A stretch of DNA of 64,000 bases from Endobugula sp965225895 (GCA_965225895.1 CBDDBR010000011.1:1488001-1552000); one strand, 5' to 3'. Positions 1-7,986 are shown, numbered from the stretch's first letter. A program made the numbers and translations. Notes: generated by a model not told the origin, from the letters alone.

Positions 1-985
1 TCAAAAGATCTCTCATACTCTCCGTATCATCTTTATGCAGCAAGTCTAAAGCTTTTTTCGTGCCCTTTTGTGCGACTGTTGAAGTTATTAATGAGCCAGT
101 TATAGCACCAACGATACCACCTACTGCTGTACCAACTATAGGCACAGCTGATCCCGCCGCAGCTCCAACGGCCATACCACCTAACCATCCCCCTATACCT
201 CCTGCCACCATTGCTCCATTTGTAGCAAAATTTTTTGATACTTGTTTCCATGATACTGATTTATCGAACATAGCTCGATATAGATCAGGGCCAGTTAGAA
301 CCGCTGTTGTTACTGTACCAACTACAGCATTCCCTCTAGCTAGCTTTGATACATGATTTATTGCTGCGCCACCATAAGCTGCTTTTCCTAATGAGTTGCG
401 AGCTATTGTTTCAACAGCCTGCTTTCCAATTTGAGTAGAATACACAGAACGCACCCCGCTTTTAATACCTCCTCTGGCCGCTACCCCAGCACTTTTCGCC
501 AAAGTGTTTTTTGCTATAGGAGAACTTGCCAATTCACCAGCTATAGATCCAGTGTATTTTGCGGCAGTAGCTGTTCCCTTTGCTCCGATCTCGAATACCT
601 TTTGCCTTATATGTTTCCACTGGCTATTTCTTAAAAAGATTTCATCAGTTGATTCAAAGCTGTAACACTCCCTAGCAAAGTGCTCACAATTTCTGAAGAA
701 AATATTGTACTTCCCATCAAAATCATTCAGTACAGCAAGAAACTCTTCTGCTTTGGCTACAATTTTCTCAACATGATCTTTTGAATCAGGGTATTGCTTC
801 ACTGAGATTTTATTTATACCCCCTGCATCCCCTAAAAAGCCATTTATATCTGTTTTGATTATTTTATTCTCACTAGGGTAGCCAAAGTGAATAACATGAC
901 CACCTCCAACAAAAATCCCTATGTGATCAGCTTTGCCATATAAGCTTTTAATCGGTCTTTGTAGCATTGCACCTTTCGAAAACAT
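1..985 (-). CDS. LRAT-domain (NlpC/P60-like) cysteine hydrolase/acyltransferase with glycine-zipper tail, partial
   Basis: The frame opens at ATG 985 and is still open at position 1, so at least 328 residues are present and the C-terminus lies outside. Residues 20-35 give HIGIFVGGGHVIHFG with candidate catalytic His21 and a second His33. The block NCEHFA follows with candidate nucleophile Cys100. This His/His/NCxxF arrangement is the signature of the LRAT family (permuted papain fold), whose members hydrolyse or transfer acyl groups of phospholipids or act as amidases. About residues 260-305 are dense in Gly and Ala (GGIGGWLGGMAVGAAAG), a glycine zipper expected to insert in membranes. It is the most distal visible cassette, and attC 1013-1082 lies directly upstream. 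AGGGG lies 9 bases before ATG. A toxin or defence effector role is inference only. Confidence 0.75.
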   Translation of the reverse strand, partial: MFSKGAMLQRPIKSLYGKADHIGIFVGGGHVIHFGYPSENKIIKTDINGFLGDAGGINKISVKQYPDSKDHVEKIVAKAEEFLAVLNDFDGKYNIFFRNCEHFARECYSFESTDEIFLRNSQWKHIRQKVFEIGAKGTATAAKYTGSIAGELASSPIAKNTLAKSAGVAARGGIKSGVRSVYSTQIGKQAVETIARNSLGKAAYGGAAINHVSKLARGNAVVGTVTTAVLTGPDLYRAMFDKSVSWKQVSKNFATNGAMVAGGIGGWLGGMAVGAAAGSAVPIVGTAVGGIVGAITGSLITSTVAQKGTKKALDLLHKDDTESMRDLL

Positions 986-1012
986 AACCACTTTACCCCT
1001 ATTTTTTGATTT

Positions 1013-1082
1013 GCTAACGCCCGCATTTGCGGCTGATTTGGAGCGAAGCGGAAAACCAGTCCGACAACATGCGCTGTTAGAT
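1013..1082 (-). repeat. attC site of the apeA cassette
   Basis: On the minus strand the site begins with the R'' box ATCTAAC (1082-1076) and ends with the R' box GTTAGC (about 1018-1013). Imperfect complementary arms lie between them: GCGCATGTTG near one end against CAAATGCGGG near the other, with TTCCGCTTCG at the centre. The TAA stop of the apeA gene (1079-1077) sits inside the R'' box, a common cassette feature. The last R' base differs from the GTTRRRY consensus. Confidence 0.75.
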
Positions 1083-2465
1083 TTTGTTAATCTTTTGCTT
1101 AAGCGGATAGCAGTTTTCAACAACGCTCTCAATCTCTACATCACTAAAGCCGACAACTTTCAAAAAGTGCAACTGGAATATCACTTCCATTTTTTGGCAG
1201 AGTCTACAGAGTTCTTCGCCGCCAGCAGCGTTGTCCTTTAAGTTTTCACTGTAATGAGTAAGGTAATTCCTTGTATCCACAATTTTTCTTAAAAGCTTAC
1301 TTCTTTCCTTGCTGCCGCCTAACTTACCCTTAAACGGTTCAATAATTCGTTTCAATCTTTTCCCTAAATTAATTTCATTTCCATGCATTAGGCGACCACT
1401 TAGCCATTCGGAATGTTCCTCTGGACAACCCTCACTAATTGTTGAAACAAGCGAGTCAAATTCAGAAGAACCCATGAGCTTTTCATCGCTTGTTCTTCTA
1501 TGGTACGTTTCCAGCCCTTGTGCCAAAGCCAAAAATTTACCATCAAGGTATTTTTGTGCCCCATTTTTTGTGGAAAAGTATAAGCTGAGTGCTGGAGCCA
1601 TAATCTCATATGCACGAAGCCAATTATTAAAAACCTGCTGAGCATTACTTTTTATCGTTCCGTAAGTAAATAACATTCTATGCCAGCTCTTGTCTGGCGC
1701 TTTTTCCGTGAATGGAATGCTAGGGTAAAAAACCTTTACAGGGACAGGATATTTTTTTCCATCACCACCATCTCTTTGTATTTCTTTTGATGTGGCAGAC
1801 AAATCTTTCAATGTAACTGTAGTATCTATAGCAAAACACAAAAAATTAGTTAATTTATATGCTATTTCTGTAAAGTCACTCAATGGCCTTGAATCATCAG
1901 AGCTCAGCTTAAAGTACACGCGCTGTGTAATTTTAGATTCAGTAGTGCTAGAAGAGCTTGGGAGAGTATATGCGAAGCAAATTTCTAATTTTATGCCGCT
2001 ATCTAGCACATAGGATATATTTTCAGGGGGCGCATAACTAATAGTGGCTGTTCTGCTATCCCAATCACTATCGACGCGAATGCCACTAATACCAACCCAC
2101 TCATCCAGGCAATCAACGGAAAAGGACAAAGTATTAAAGGTTACAACTTCATTTTGGTCATAAGCGACACCACTTAAAACTTTATTCACACATATTTTTG
2201 ACTTTGATATACCTTCAAAAGATATGTTCTTTTTGGTGTAAAAACAGTTCTCCAGAGTTACTAAACCGTCCTTTTCAACATGTCCTATTATTCTATTCAG
2301 ATCATCATCACCGTTTAGTGATTTAATACTTTCATCGAAGAGGCCTACAACTTCCAGCTCGATATCACCTCCATTTTTGATGGTTAATACCCCTGGAATT
2401 TTTTTCTCATCTCGCTCAGGAAGCCAAAAATATCCTGTTTTCACATATTCATCTTCGATTCTCAT
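1077..2465 (-). CDS. apeA: ApeA-like HEPN-domain abortive infection protein
   Basis: 462 residues, close to the usual ApeA length. The N-terminal part begins with GYFWLPERDEKKIPGVLTI, which matches the GxWxLP...GxL opening I recall for the ApeA N-terminal domain. The region FLALAQGLETYHRR (about residues 310-325) and the C-terminal HEPN motif RNYLTH (Arg399, His404; R-x4-H) fit an ApeA-type HEPN ribonuclease. In the literature ApeA is a single-gene antiphage abortive-infection protein; the target and trigger are not visible here. It occupies its own cassette of about 1.47 kb, with attC sites on both sides and its stop codon inside the attC R'' box. GAGGAT precedes ATG 2465. Family assignment rests on recalled motifs, not a search. 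Confidence 0.75.
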   Translation of the reverse strand: MRIEDEYVKTGYFWLPERDEKKIPGVLTIKNGGDIELEVVGLFDESIKSLNGDDDLNRIIGHVEKDGLVTLENCFYTKKNISFEGISKSKICVNKVLSGVAYDQNEVVTFNTLSFSVDCLDEWVGISGIRVDSDWDSRTATISYAPPENISYVLDSGIKLEICFAYTLPSSSSTTESKITQRVYFKLSSDDSRPLSDFTEIAYKLTNFLCFAIDTTVTLKDLSATSKEIQRDGGDGKKYPVPVKVFYPSIPFTEKAPDKSWHRMLFTYGTIKSNAQQVFNNWLRAYEIMAPALSLYFSTKNGAQKYLDGKFLALAQGLETYHRRTSDEKLMGSSEFDSLVSTISEGCPEEHSEWLSGRLMHGNEINLGKRLKRIIEPFKGKLGGSKERSKLLRKIVDTRNYLTHYSENLKDNAAGGEELCRLCQKMEVIFQLHFLKVVGFSDVEIESVVENCYPLKQKINKI

Positions 2466-2482
2466 GTGATCCTCTTGAGAAA

Positions 2483-2600
2483 TCTAACGCCAAGCTCACC
2501 TGCAAATATTGCGGAGAGCGTTTTTGTGTAAAATGGAGCTACGCGACATACACAAAAATGAGCGTAGCAATATTTGTCAGGTGCAGCTTTTTGTTAGGGC
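2483..2600 (-). repeat. attC site of the two-gene cassette
   Basis: A large attC-like palindrome of about 118 bases. On the minus strand it opens with GCCCTAAC (R'') and ends with GTTAGAT (R', perfect GTTRRRY). The arms are strongly complementary: GCTGCACCTGACAAATATTGC near the start pairs with GCAATATTTGCAGGTGAGC near the end. An inner pair around TTTTTGTGTA/TACACAAAAA closes the stem. The TAA stop of the membrane-protein gene (2596-2594) lies in the R'' box. Its length is typical of chromosomal-integron attC sites rather than short class 1 sites. Confidence 0.88.
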
Positions 2601-3070
2601 TTTTCATTACTGCTCCTAGCCCTACGATTGAATTCCATATTTAACTTTAGCTGTTTTATAATATTATTTATAAATGTATATAAATTAATCACCCCAAGTA
2701 TTAACAACCATAAAGTTGCCAGCGCAAATATTTCATTGTTAATTTTTGGTGACAAGACCAATGAAACAGTCAGGGACGCGTAAATTGCTATAGCCGAAAC
2801 ATAAGCGACCAAGTATACGTTGTATGCCCCCTTATCATATAACCATTGATAGAATGGGGTGTCAGATTTTGAATAAAATGCCCATAGAAACGCGATAGCA
2901 CTTGCCAACATTATTCCAGAAAAGTAGGTGGCAAAATCTGAAGCCGCGTTTTGTATAAAATGGGACAACGTAGGAGTGTCAGTAGATAGCAACAACCCAC
3001 CCAAGAACAAAGATGAGAAAATAACCTCCGATCCATATGCCCACAAAATTTCTATTTTTTGGCTAGTCAT
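2594..3070 (-). CDS. Four-helix membrane protein, second gene of a two-gene cassette
   Basis: 158 residues when started at ATG 3070. I chose this start because it overlaps the upstream stop (ATGACTAG), a translational-coupling arrangement. A TTG two codons earlier is the other possibility. Four hydrophobic helices are visible at about residues 14-30, 46-67, 84-105 and 112-138, with a basic C-terminal tail (RRARSSNEKP). It has no signal peptide cleavage site or enzyme motif. I do not recognise the family. In position and size it resembles the membrane effector of two-gene defence or toxin modules (sensor plus pore-forming protein), but that is inference from architecture. Confidence 0.7.
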   Translation of the reverse strand: MTSQKIEILWAYGSEVIFSSLFLGGLLLSTDTPTLSHFIQNAASDFATYFSGIMLASAIAFLWAFYSKSDTPFYQWLYDKGAYNVYLVAYVSAIAIYASLTVSLVLSPKINNEIFALATLWLLILGVINLYTFINNIIKQLKLNMEFNRRARSSNEKP

Positions 3071-4007
3071 CTTCAACGAGGACTTCTTTTGGATGAATTC
3101 TATCTATCTCTTTAGCAATTTCTTGTAGAACTGTCCGAGTTTCTTTTGCCTTTGCGTTGGCACTTAACCCTCGAACAAAATCCTTTAAAGACTTAATCGC
3201 ACCTCTCGAAGCAACGGAGCCAGATGTAACTTTTTCAAACCCTTCATTTCGATACCCTTCTAGCTGGACATCTCCCTTTTTATAACCTTGCTGAGCTAAT
3301 ACAGCAGTGGCGAATGGTCTTGCATTCTCCGATTTGGAAAGGCCGCTAGGGTTTTTCATATCCTGTGTATACTCTCGGACATCGCTATTTTTCAAATCTT
3401 CAAATAAATTTTCTGTATAGCGAGTGAGCTCAGGATTGGGGATTCGTAATGTAGCCTTAATTCGAGTTATCCTATCGAAACTTTGAAAAAGGCTTATTAT
3501 TTCGTGCTTTTCGGGTACAGGTTCTAAACTTATAGCAGAAGATTTCCCAAGAGACAGGGCAACATCACCAAGTATTTGTTCGAGGAAATCCTTCCATGCA
3601 ACTTGACTTAATTCACCTGAATGCTCCACCGCTACAAGATGTCGATTCATATCTAGGAAAACCACCATTGTTGACGCAGGTGGAGGGAAAGAAGTTGATG
3701 AACCACTCGAAATACCGTCATCAGTAACAATTAATGCATCTTTTTCCAGTATTGAACGAGCCAGCACTACTGAAATAAACCATCGCCCATCATCAAAACT
3801 TGAGTGATTATTGTAGTACCTAAGACTCCACTTATACTTTGCAGAGCTTGTTTCCTGCTCTTTATCAAAATCTGAGTCACATGACTTTTTCAACACCTCA
3901 TCAATTGCCTCATTTCCTCTGAGTCTATGATCTGAACCCGGAAGAAATAAGTCATCAACATCTATAATATTGAGCCTAAATAAGTCAAAGCTAAATTTTC
4001 TTCCCAA
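3063..4007 (-). CDS. Uncharacterised 314-residue cassette protein, DUF4747-like pattern
   Basis: Soluble protein without signal peptide or membrane helix, and the first gene of the two-gene cassette. The order of short blocks recalls DUF4747-type proteins: a short beta strand opening (FSFDLFRLNIID), a middle strand with MNRHLVAVEHSG, then RITRIKATLRIPNPELTRY and a conserved-looking Gly/Lys-rich segment near 235-265. That match is from memory and weak. No catalytic motif is evident. The short overlap with the downstream membrane gene implies a shared transcript and probably a shared function. It begins shortly after attC 4048-4119. A defence or toxin-antitoxin role is inference. Confidence 0.6.
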   Translation of the reverse strand: MGRKFSFDLFRLNIIDVDDLFLPGSDHRLRGNEAIDEVLKKSCDSDFDKEQETSSAKYKWSLRYYNNHSSFDDGRWFISVVLARSILEKDALIVTDDGISSGSSTSFPPPASTMVVFLDMNRHLVAVEHSGELSQVAWKDFLEQILGDVALSLGKSSAISLEPVPEKHEIISLFQSFDRITRIKATLRIPNPELTRYTENLFEDLKNSDVREYTQDMKNPSGLSKSENARPFATAVLAQQGYKKGDVQLEGYRNEGFEKVTSGSVASRGAIKSLKDFVRGLSANAKAKETRTVLQEIAKEIDRIHPKEVLVEDD

Positions 4008-4047
4008 AACATTAATCCTTAATTCGATTGAGGAGCATCACCCGAGG

Positions 4048-4119
4048 CCCTAACGCCTCACATCAGCCGACCGAAAAACGCGCAGCGGTTTTTGGGTCGG
4101 CTGGATGTGATTGTTAGAC
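4048..4119 (-). repeat. attC site of the lipoprotein cassette
   Basis: On the minus strand R'' is GTCTAAC (perfect RYYYAAC) and R' is GTTAGGG. The arms are CACATCCAGCCGACC and GGTCGGCTGATGTG, nearly perfect complements. The loop side reads CAAAAACCGCTGCGCGTTTTTCGG. At 72 bases with extrahelical mismatches it has the textbook attC layout. Confidence 0.88.
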
Positions 4120-4124
4120 ATTGA

Positions 4125-4526
4125 CTATTGAATGGATGCAAAATCGCCAGAAAATGGGAGAAAGCAGCCGCCAGCATGCTTCATTACAAAGCGCACAGTT
4201 ATGACTTTACCTTTAGTAAGATTGTACCCGGCCTTTTTGTCCGCAAAGTCCACTGCCAAATCCTGCGTGCCTTTTCCATCAATATTCAGTGAAGCTTCAT
4301 CTGCTTCAGCCAAGACAACTTCACCACGCCAAGTCATCCAGTGATTTTTGTAACGCGACTTGAAAATGTCATCTTTCTTATCATCGCTGTATTTGCTGTC
4401 ACAACCCACCTCTGAATTGAGTTCTTCGTAGCTTGCGCTGCTATTCGGGTATGAAGATGGATCTTCGGAAGAGCACCCGCTCAACGCGAGAGCCGCAACA
4501 GCAAAAGTTATAAGTTTAAGGTTCAT
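4125..4526 (-). CDS. Small lipoprotein with probable OB-fold-like domain (first cassette)
   Basis: 133 residues. It opens with a lipoprotein signal MNLKLITFAVAALALSGC, where the lipobox LSGC places the lipidated Cys at residue 18. The mature part contains WMTWRGEVVLAEADEASLNIDGK and TKGKVITVRFVMKH, a beta-rich pattern like bacterial OB-fold (tRNA_anti-like) periplasmic proteins in which a W.G.V strand leads. Function is unknown. The stop lies just ahead of attC 4048-4119, and the start follows the core site 4544-4550 by 18 bases with AAGGAG as ribosome binding site. As the first cassette it should be the most strongly transcribed from a cassette promoter. Confidence 0.7.
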   Translation of the reverse strand: MNLKLITFAVAALALSGCSSEDPSSYPNSSASYEELNSEVGCDSKYSDDKKDDIFKSRYKNHWMTWRGEVVLAEADEASLNIDGKGTQDLAVDFADKKAGYNLTKGKVITVRFVMKHAGGCFLPFSGDFASIQ

Positions 4527-4543
4527 TTTTTCTCCTTTTGATT

Positions 4544-4640
4544 GCCTAACAACTTATCCCACATAATAACAACACAATAAAAACACGTCGCCACTACATA
4601 TATACATTAGCGACACGTTTAAACACGTCACTCAATTAAT
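4544..4640 (-). other. Candidate attI or remnant recombination site
   Basis: The core site GTTAGGC (perfect GTTRRRY) at minus strand 4550-4544 starts the first cassette. Upstream there is no matching R'' box, so this is not a complete attC. The adjoining 90 bases hold short inverted elements (GTCGC...GCGAC and a near-palindrome centred on GTTTAAAC) but no imprint of a gene. I read it as the attI side of the array; its exact extent is a guess. Confidence 0.5.
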
Positions 4641-4644
4641 TTTC

Positions 4645-4673
4645 ATTATTCTATTTATCACTTTACTCTTCAA
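4645..4673 (-). promoter_or_regulatory. Possible cassette promoter (Pc-like)
   Basis: On the minus strand TTGAAG (4673-4668), a 17-base spacer, then AATAAT (4650-4645) form a sigma-70 type promoter about 120 bases upstream of the first cassette gene and pointing into the array. The -10 matches 5 of 6 bases and the -35 matches 4 of 6. This is pattern matching in AT-rich DNA, so confidence is modest. Confidence 0.4.
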
Positions 4674-4971
4674 GCATTTAAAACTTAATGCGGTATTGCG
4701 CGCCATAAAATGACTATTATTTTGTATGATGTTTTATTAAAAATAATGTAAAGGTTTACACGAAGTGATGCACTCACCGAAAAATAATTTTTACGATGCA
4801 CAATTATTGCTGCCAACAAACACCCCATTAAAAAACCAAGAAAATACTTAGTAAAAAAACTGGCTTAATTAAATAGGTAATCGGTGAATATAAGGTGGTT
4901 TAATTGATAAAAAACTACAAATCAAAAAATAAAAACGAGAGACTAAGTATAAGAAGAGAAAATAAAAGGCA

Positions 4972-4998
4972 TAAAAAAAGGGGAGGTAAACCTCCCCT
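4972..4998 (-). terminator. Rho-independent terminator of nirBD
   Basis: A perfect stem AGGGGAGG/CCTCCCCT with TAAA loop is followed on the minus strand by a run of seven T, 73 bases after the nirD stop. Confidence 0.9.
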
Positions 4999-5070
4999 AA
5001 ATAGTGCAGAGAACACTAGAAACTACGCTATAGCAGAATAATAAACATATAACTGGCTTAAGCTATTTGC

Positions 5071-5400
5071 TTAAGCACTTTGTACTTGAATTTTGCCAGC
5101 CTCGATACGTGCAGGATACGATTTAACAGACACTTCACTTTCTTCTAAGCACTGGCCTGTAGCTAAATTAAAGTGTTGTTTGTATAACGGTGATGCAACG
5201 ACTAGTTCGTCGCCTACCGACCCTAAAATACCACGGGATAATACGTTGGCTTTACCAATAGGGTCGTAGTTGCCGATAGCATATATTGCTTGCTCTTTAC
5301 GTGTTTTAAATACGGCCACTTGCTCACCACCCACCAGTGCACATACACCTGTACCCGCGACTAAATCACTTTCGGCACATACATTGATCCATTCACTCAT
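5071..5400 (-). CDS. nirD: Nitrite reductase (NADH) small subunit NirD
   Basis: 109 residues, the usual NirD length. NirD is the Rieske-like partner of NirB in cytoplasmic reduction of nitrite to ammonium. The sequence has GTGVCALVGGEQVAVFKT, YAIGNYDPIGKANVLSRGI and SPLYKQHFNLATGQCLE, the fold of the Rieske-type NirD family. As in most NirD proteins the Cys-His cluster ligands are absent (the first CxH pair is replaced by NYD). It lies 57 bases downstream of nirB on the same strand and ends in a strong terminator, so the two genes form an operon. Confidence 0.93.
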   Translation of the reverse strand: MSEWINVCAESDLVAGTGVCALVGGEQVAVFKTRKEQAIYAIGNYDPIGKANVLSRGILGSVGDELVVASPLYKQHFNLATGQCLEESEVSVKSYPARIEAGKIQVQSA

Positions 5401-5457
5401 AAATTTTTCTCTCTTAATTAATAACGTAACAACATGATGCTAACCTTGCGGTTACCA

Positions 5458-7986
5458 TTACCCTACAAGCTTAATCGCTTCTGCTTTTTCATCTTCAAAC
5501 GCAGGGCGGCGTTGTTCACGCTCAACTACATAAGCAAGGCTGTCGTCTTCTTGATCTGAATTAATAAAATGCGCAAAGCGCTTTAATTGTTCTGGGCTAT
5601 CTACGGTGGTTTTCCACTCACACTGGTAGTTAGCTATGTTTGCTTTCATTTCGGCTTCTAGTTCGTCACAAATCGACAGCTTGTCGTCAATAATGACTTC
5701 TTTTAAGTAGTCTAGGCCACCTTCTAAGTTTTCTAACCATACTGACGTGCGCTGCAAGCGATCGGCCGTACGAATATAAAACATTAAGAAACGGTCAATA
5801 TATTTAATTAATGTTTCGGCTGTTAGATCGGTAGCAAATAAGTCGGCATGGCGTGGACGCATTCCTCCGTTACCGCATACATATAAGTTCCAACCTGTTT
5901 CGGTCGCGATAATGCCCACGTCTTTACTTTGTGCTTCGGCACATTCACGAGTACAACCCGATACACCAAATTTAATTTTGTGAGGAGTACGTAAGCCTTT
6001 GTAACGGTCTTCGGCGTTAATGGCTAAACCTACACTGTCGTCTACACCGTAACGGCACCATGTGCTACCCACACAAGATTTTACTGTACGTAACGATTTA
6101 CCGTAGGCGTGACCTGTTTCAAAACCCGCATCAATCAGTTTTTTCCAGATAGCAGGTAATTCATGCAGTTGCGCACCAAATAAATCAATACGCTGTCCAC
6201 CTGTAACTTTGGTATAAAGATCAAATTCTTTTGCCACTTCGCCTAATACAATTAGTTTTTCAGGTGTGATTTCGCCACCTTGTACACGAGGCACTACTGA
6301 ATAGGTGCCGTCTTTTTGCATATTGCCTAGGAATATATCGTTGGTATCCTGTAGGCCTACATGCTCTTCTTGTAGGATGTAATCGTTCCAGTACGACGCC
6401 AAAATAGATGACACGGTAGGTTTACACACTTCACAACCGTGGCCTTTACCGTGGCTTTCTAATAGTTCGTCAAAGCTTTTTACTTTGGTTGCACGAATAA
6501 TATCGGCAAGCTCTTTACGGGTATAAGCAAAGTGTTCGCACAGGTCGTTGTTAACCTCTACGCCTAATTTAACTAGCTCACTATCCATCACTTGTTTGGT
6601 TAGTGCCGCACACCCACCACAACCTGTTGATGCCCCTGTCACTTCTTTAATGGCACCCATATTGGTTGCACCATTTTGTACCGCGCCACAAATATCACCT
6701 TTGGTAACGGCATAGCATGAACATACAGTGGCGCTATCAGGTAATGAATCAGCACCTAGGCCTATCGCTTGCTCGCCTTCAACGGCAGGTAAAATAAAGG
6801 CTTCTGGTGAATCAGGAAGGTCAATTTCATTAAGCATGTATTGTAATAACGTGTCATAGGCACTGGTATCACCAACTAATACGGCACCCAATAATTTTTT
6901 ACCGTCGTTGGATACAATAATGCTTTTATATACTTCGGCGTTTTCGTCACAGTAGGTATAGCGCTGCGAGCCTTCGGTGCGGCCATGAGCATCACCAATA
7001 CTGCCAACTTCTACACCAAGTAATTTTAACTTGGTGCTCATATCAGCACCCGAGAACGATACTTTATCGTCGGTTAGCTGCGATACTGCGGCTTCTGCCA
7101 TGCGATAACCTGGCGCCACCAAGCCATAAATAAAGTTACCTAAAGAGGCACATTCACCAATGGCAAAAATATCACTGTCGCTGGTACGGCAATGGTAATC
7201 CACTACAATACCGCCGCGCTGACCCAGCTCTAAGCCAGCATCTTTTGCCAGTTGATCGTATGGGCGAATGCCCGCAGAAAACACGATCATATCGGTTTCA
7301 AGTGCTGTTTCGTCGGCAAATTCCATACGTAGGCGGCTATCTGTGCCTTCTGTAATCACTTGTGTGGCTTTACCTGTGTGTACAAATACACCAAGGGCTT
7401 CAATTTTTCGACGCAGCATTTTACTGCCACCATCATCTAACTGTACGCCCATAAGGCCAGGGGCAAATTCTACTACGTGCGCTTCTACGCCAAGATTTTT
7501 AAGGGCATTGGCACATTCCAAGCCTAATAAACCACCGCCAACAACCACGCCTTTTTTGCCTTCGGCTGCTGATGCTTTAATTTCTGCAAGATCATCAATC
7601 GTACGATAAGCCAAGCAATGCGCTTGATCACCACCAGGAATAGGTGGAATAAATGGATAAGAGCCTGTCGCTAATACTAGCTTGTCGTATTCAAACGTTT
7701 GGCCACCTTCGGTTGTTACCTTTTTTTCTGTGCGATCTATTGAGGCAACAAAATCACCAAAATGGGCATGTACACCTAGCTCTTCGTAGTGTTCACGCGT
7801 TGTCATAGCGAGGTCTTCTGGGTTTTTGCCGTCAAACACTTCGGATAAGTGTACACGGTCATAGGCAGGGCGAGGCTCGCCACCAATCACGGTGATATCG
7901 GCGTCTACGTCACTATTCGCTAAGGTTTCTACATAGTGGTGCCCCACCATTCCGTTACCTACGACTACAATGCGCTGCTTACTCAT
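5458..7986 (-). CDS. nirB: Nitrite reductase (NADH) large subunit NirB
   Basis: Reduces nitrite to ammonium with NADH, FAD, a [4Fe-4S] cluster and siroheme. I start it at ATG 7986 (MSKQRIVVVGNGMVGHH), giving 842 residues, because GAGGG precedes it; the upstream frame extension of 11 codons has no ribosome binding site. Domain order: FAD/NAD(P) dinucleotide-binding oxidoreductase with GNGMVG near residue 10 and the second Rossmann motif VVGGGLLGLE near 160; BFD-like [2Fe-2S] domain CSCYAVTKGDICG...GCGGC in the middle; then the sulfite/nitrite reductase half with the siroheme-[4Fe-4S] ligands CVGSTWC and CTRECAEAQ. The gene diverges from nasA and has its own sigma-54 type promoter. Confidence 0.95.
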   Translation of the reverse strand: MSKQRIVVVGNGMVGHHYVETLANSDVDADITVIGGEPRPAYDRVHLSEVFDGKNPEDLAMTTREHYEELGVHAHFGDFVASIDRTEKKVTTEGGQTFEYDKLVLATGSYPFIPPIPGGDQAHCLAYRTIDDLAEIKASAAEGKKGVVVGGGLLGLECANALKNLGVEAHVVEFAPGLMGVQLDDGGSKMLRRKIEALGVFVHTGKATQVITEGTDSRLRMEFADETALETDMIVFSAGIRPYDQLAKDAGLELGQRGGIVVDYHCRTSDSDIFAIGECASLGNFIYGLVAPGYRMAEAAVSQLTDDKVSFSGADMSTKLKLLGVEVGSIGDAHGRTEGSQRYTYCDENAEVYKSIIVSNDGKKLLGAVLVGDTSAYDTLLQYMLNEIDLPDSPEAFILPAVEGEQAIGLGADSLPDSATVCSCYAVTKGDICGAVQNGATNMGAIKEVTGASTGCGGCAALTKQVMDSELVKLGVEVNNDLCEHFAYTRKELADIIRATKVKSFDELLESHGKGHGCEVCKPTVSSILASYWNDYILQEEHVGLQDTNDIFLGNMQKDGTYSVVPRVQGGEITPEKLIVLGEVAKEFDLYTKVTGGQRIDLFGAQLHELPAIWKKLIDAGFETGHAYGKSLRTVKSCVGSTWCRYGVDDSVGLAINAEDRYKGLRTPHKIKFGVSGCTRECAEAQSKDVGIIATETGWNLYVCGNGGMRPRHADLFATDLTAETLIKYIDRFLMFYIRTADRLQRTSVWLENLEGGLDYLKEVIIDDKLSICDELEAEMKANIANYQCEWKTTVDSPEQLKRFAHFINSDQEDDSLAYVVEREQRRPAFEDEKAEAIKLVG

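Larger units (their letters stand above)
1..4553 (-). mobile_element. Integron gene-cassette array lacking a visible integrase
   Basis: Four gene units on the minus strand are separated by palindromic sites that begin with a YYYAAC box and end with a GTTAG box, the layout of integron attC sites. Stop codons fall inside or next to the R'' boxes, as is usual in cassettes. The array begins (5' side of the cassettes) at the core site GTTAGGC, minus strand 4550-4544, and runs off the window at position 1. The stretch between that core site and nirD contains no integrase-like frame. The array is therefore either a cluster of attC sites without integrase or an integron whose intI lies elsewhere or has been lost. 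The attC structure is read directly from sequence; the class name is inference. Confidence 0.8.
4551..5070. other. 520 bp intergenic region between array and nirD
   Basis: The region holds the attI-like segment (to about 4640), a possible cassette promoter (4645-4673) and the nirD terminator (4972-4998). The middle part is very AT-rich. No frame or remnant resembling a tyrosine-recombinase integrase was found on either strand. Confidence 0.6.

Noticed and set aside
431..634. Small plus-strand frames over the LRAT gene
   Set aside because: Shadows of the minus-strand cassette gene; no ribosome binding site.
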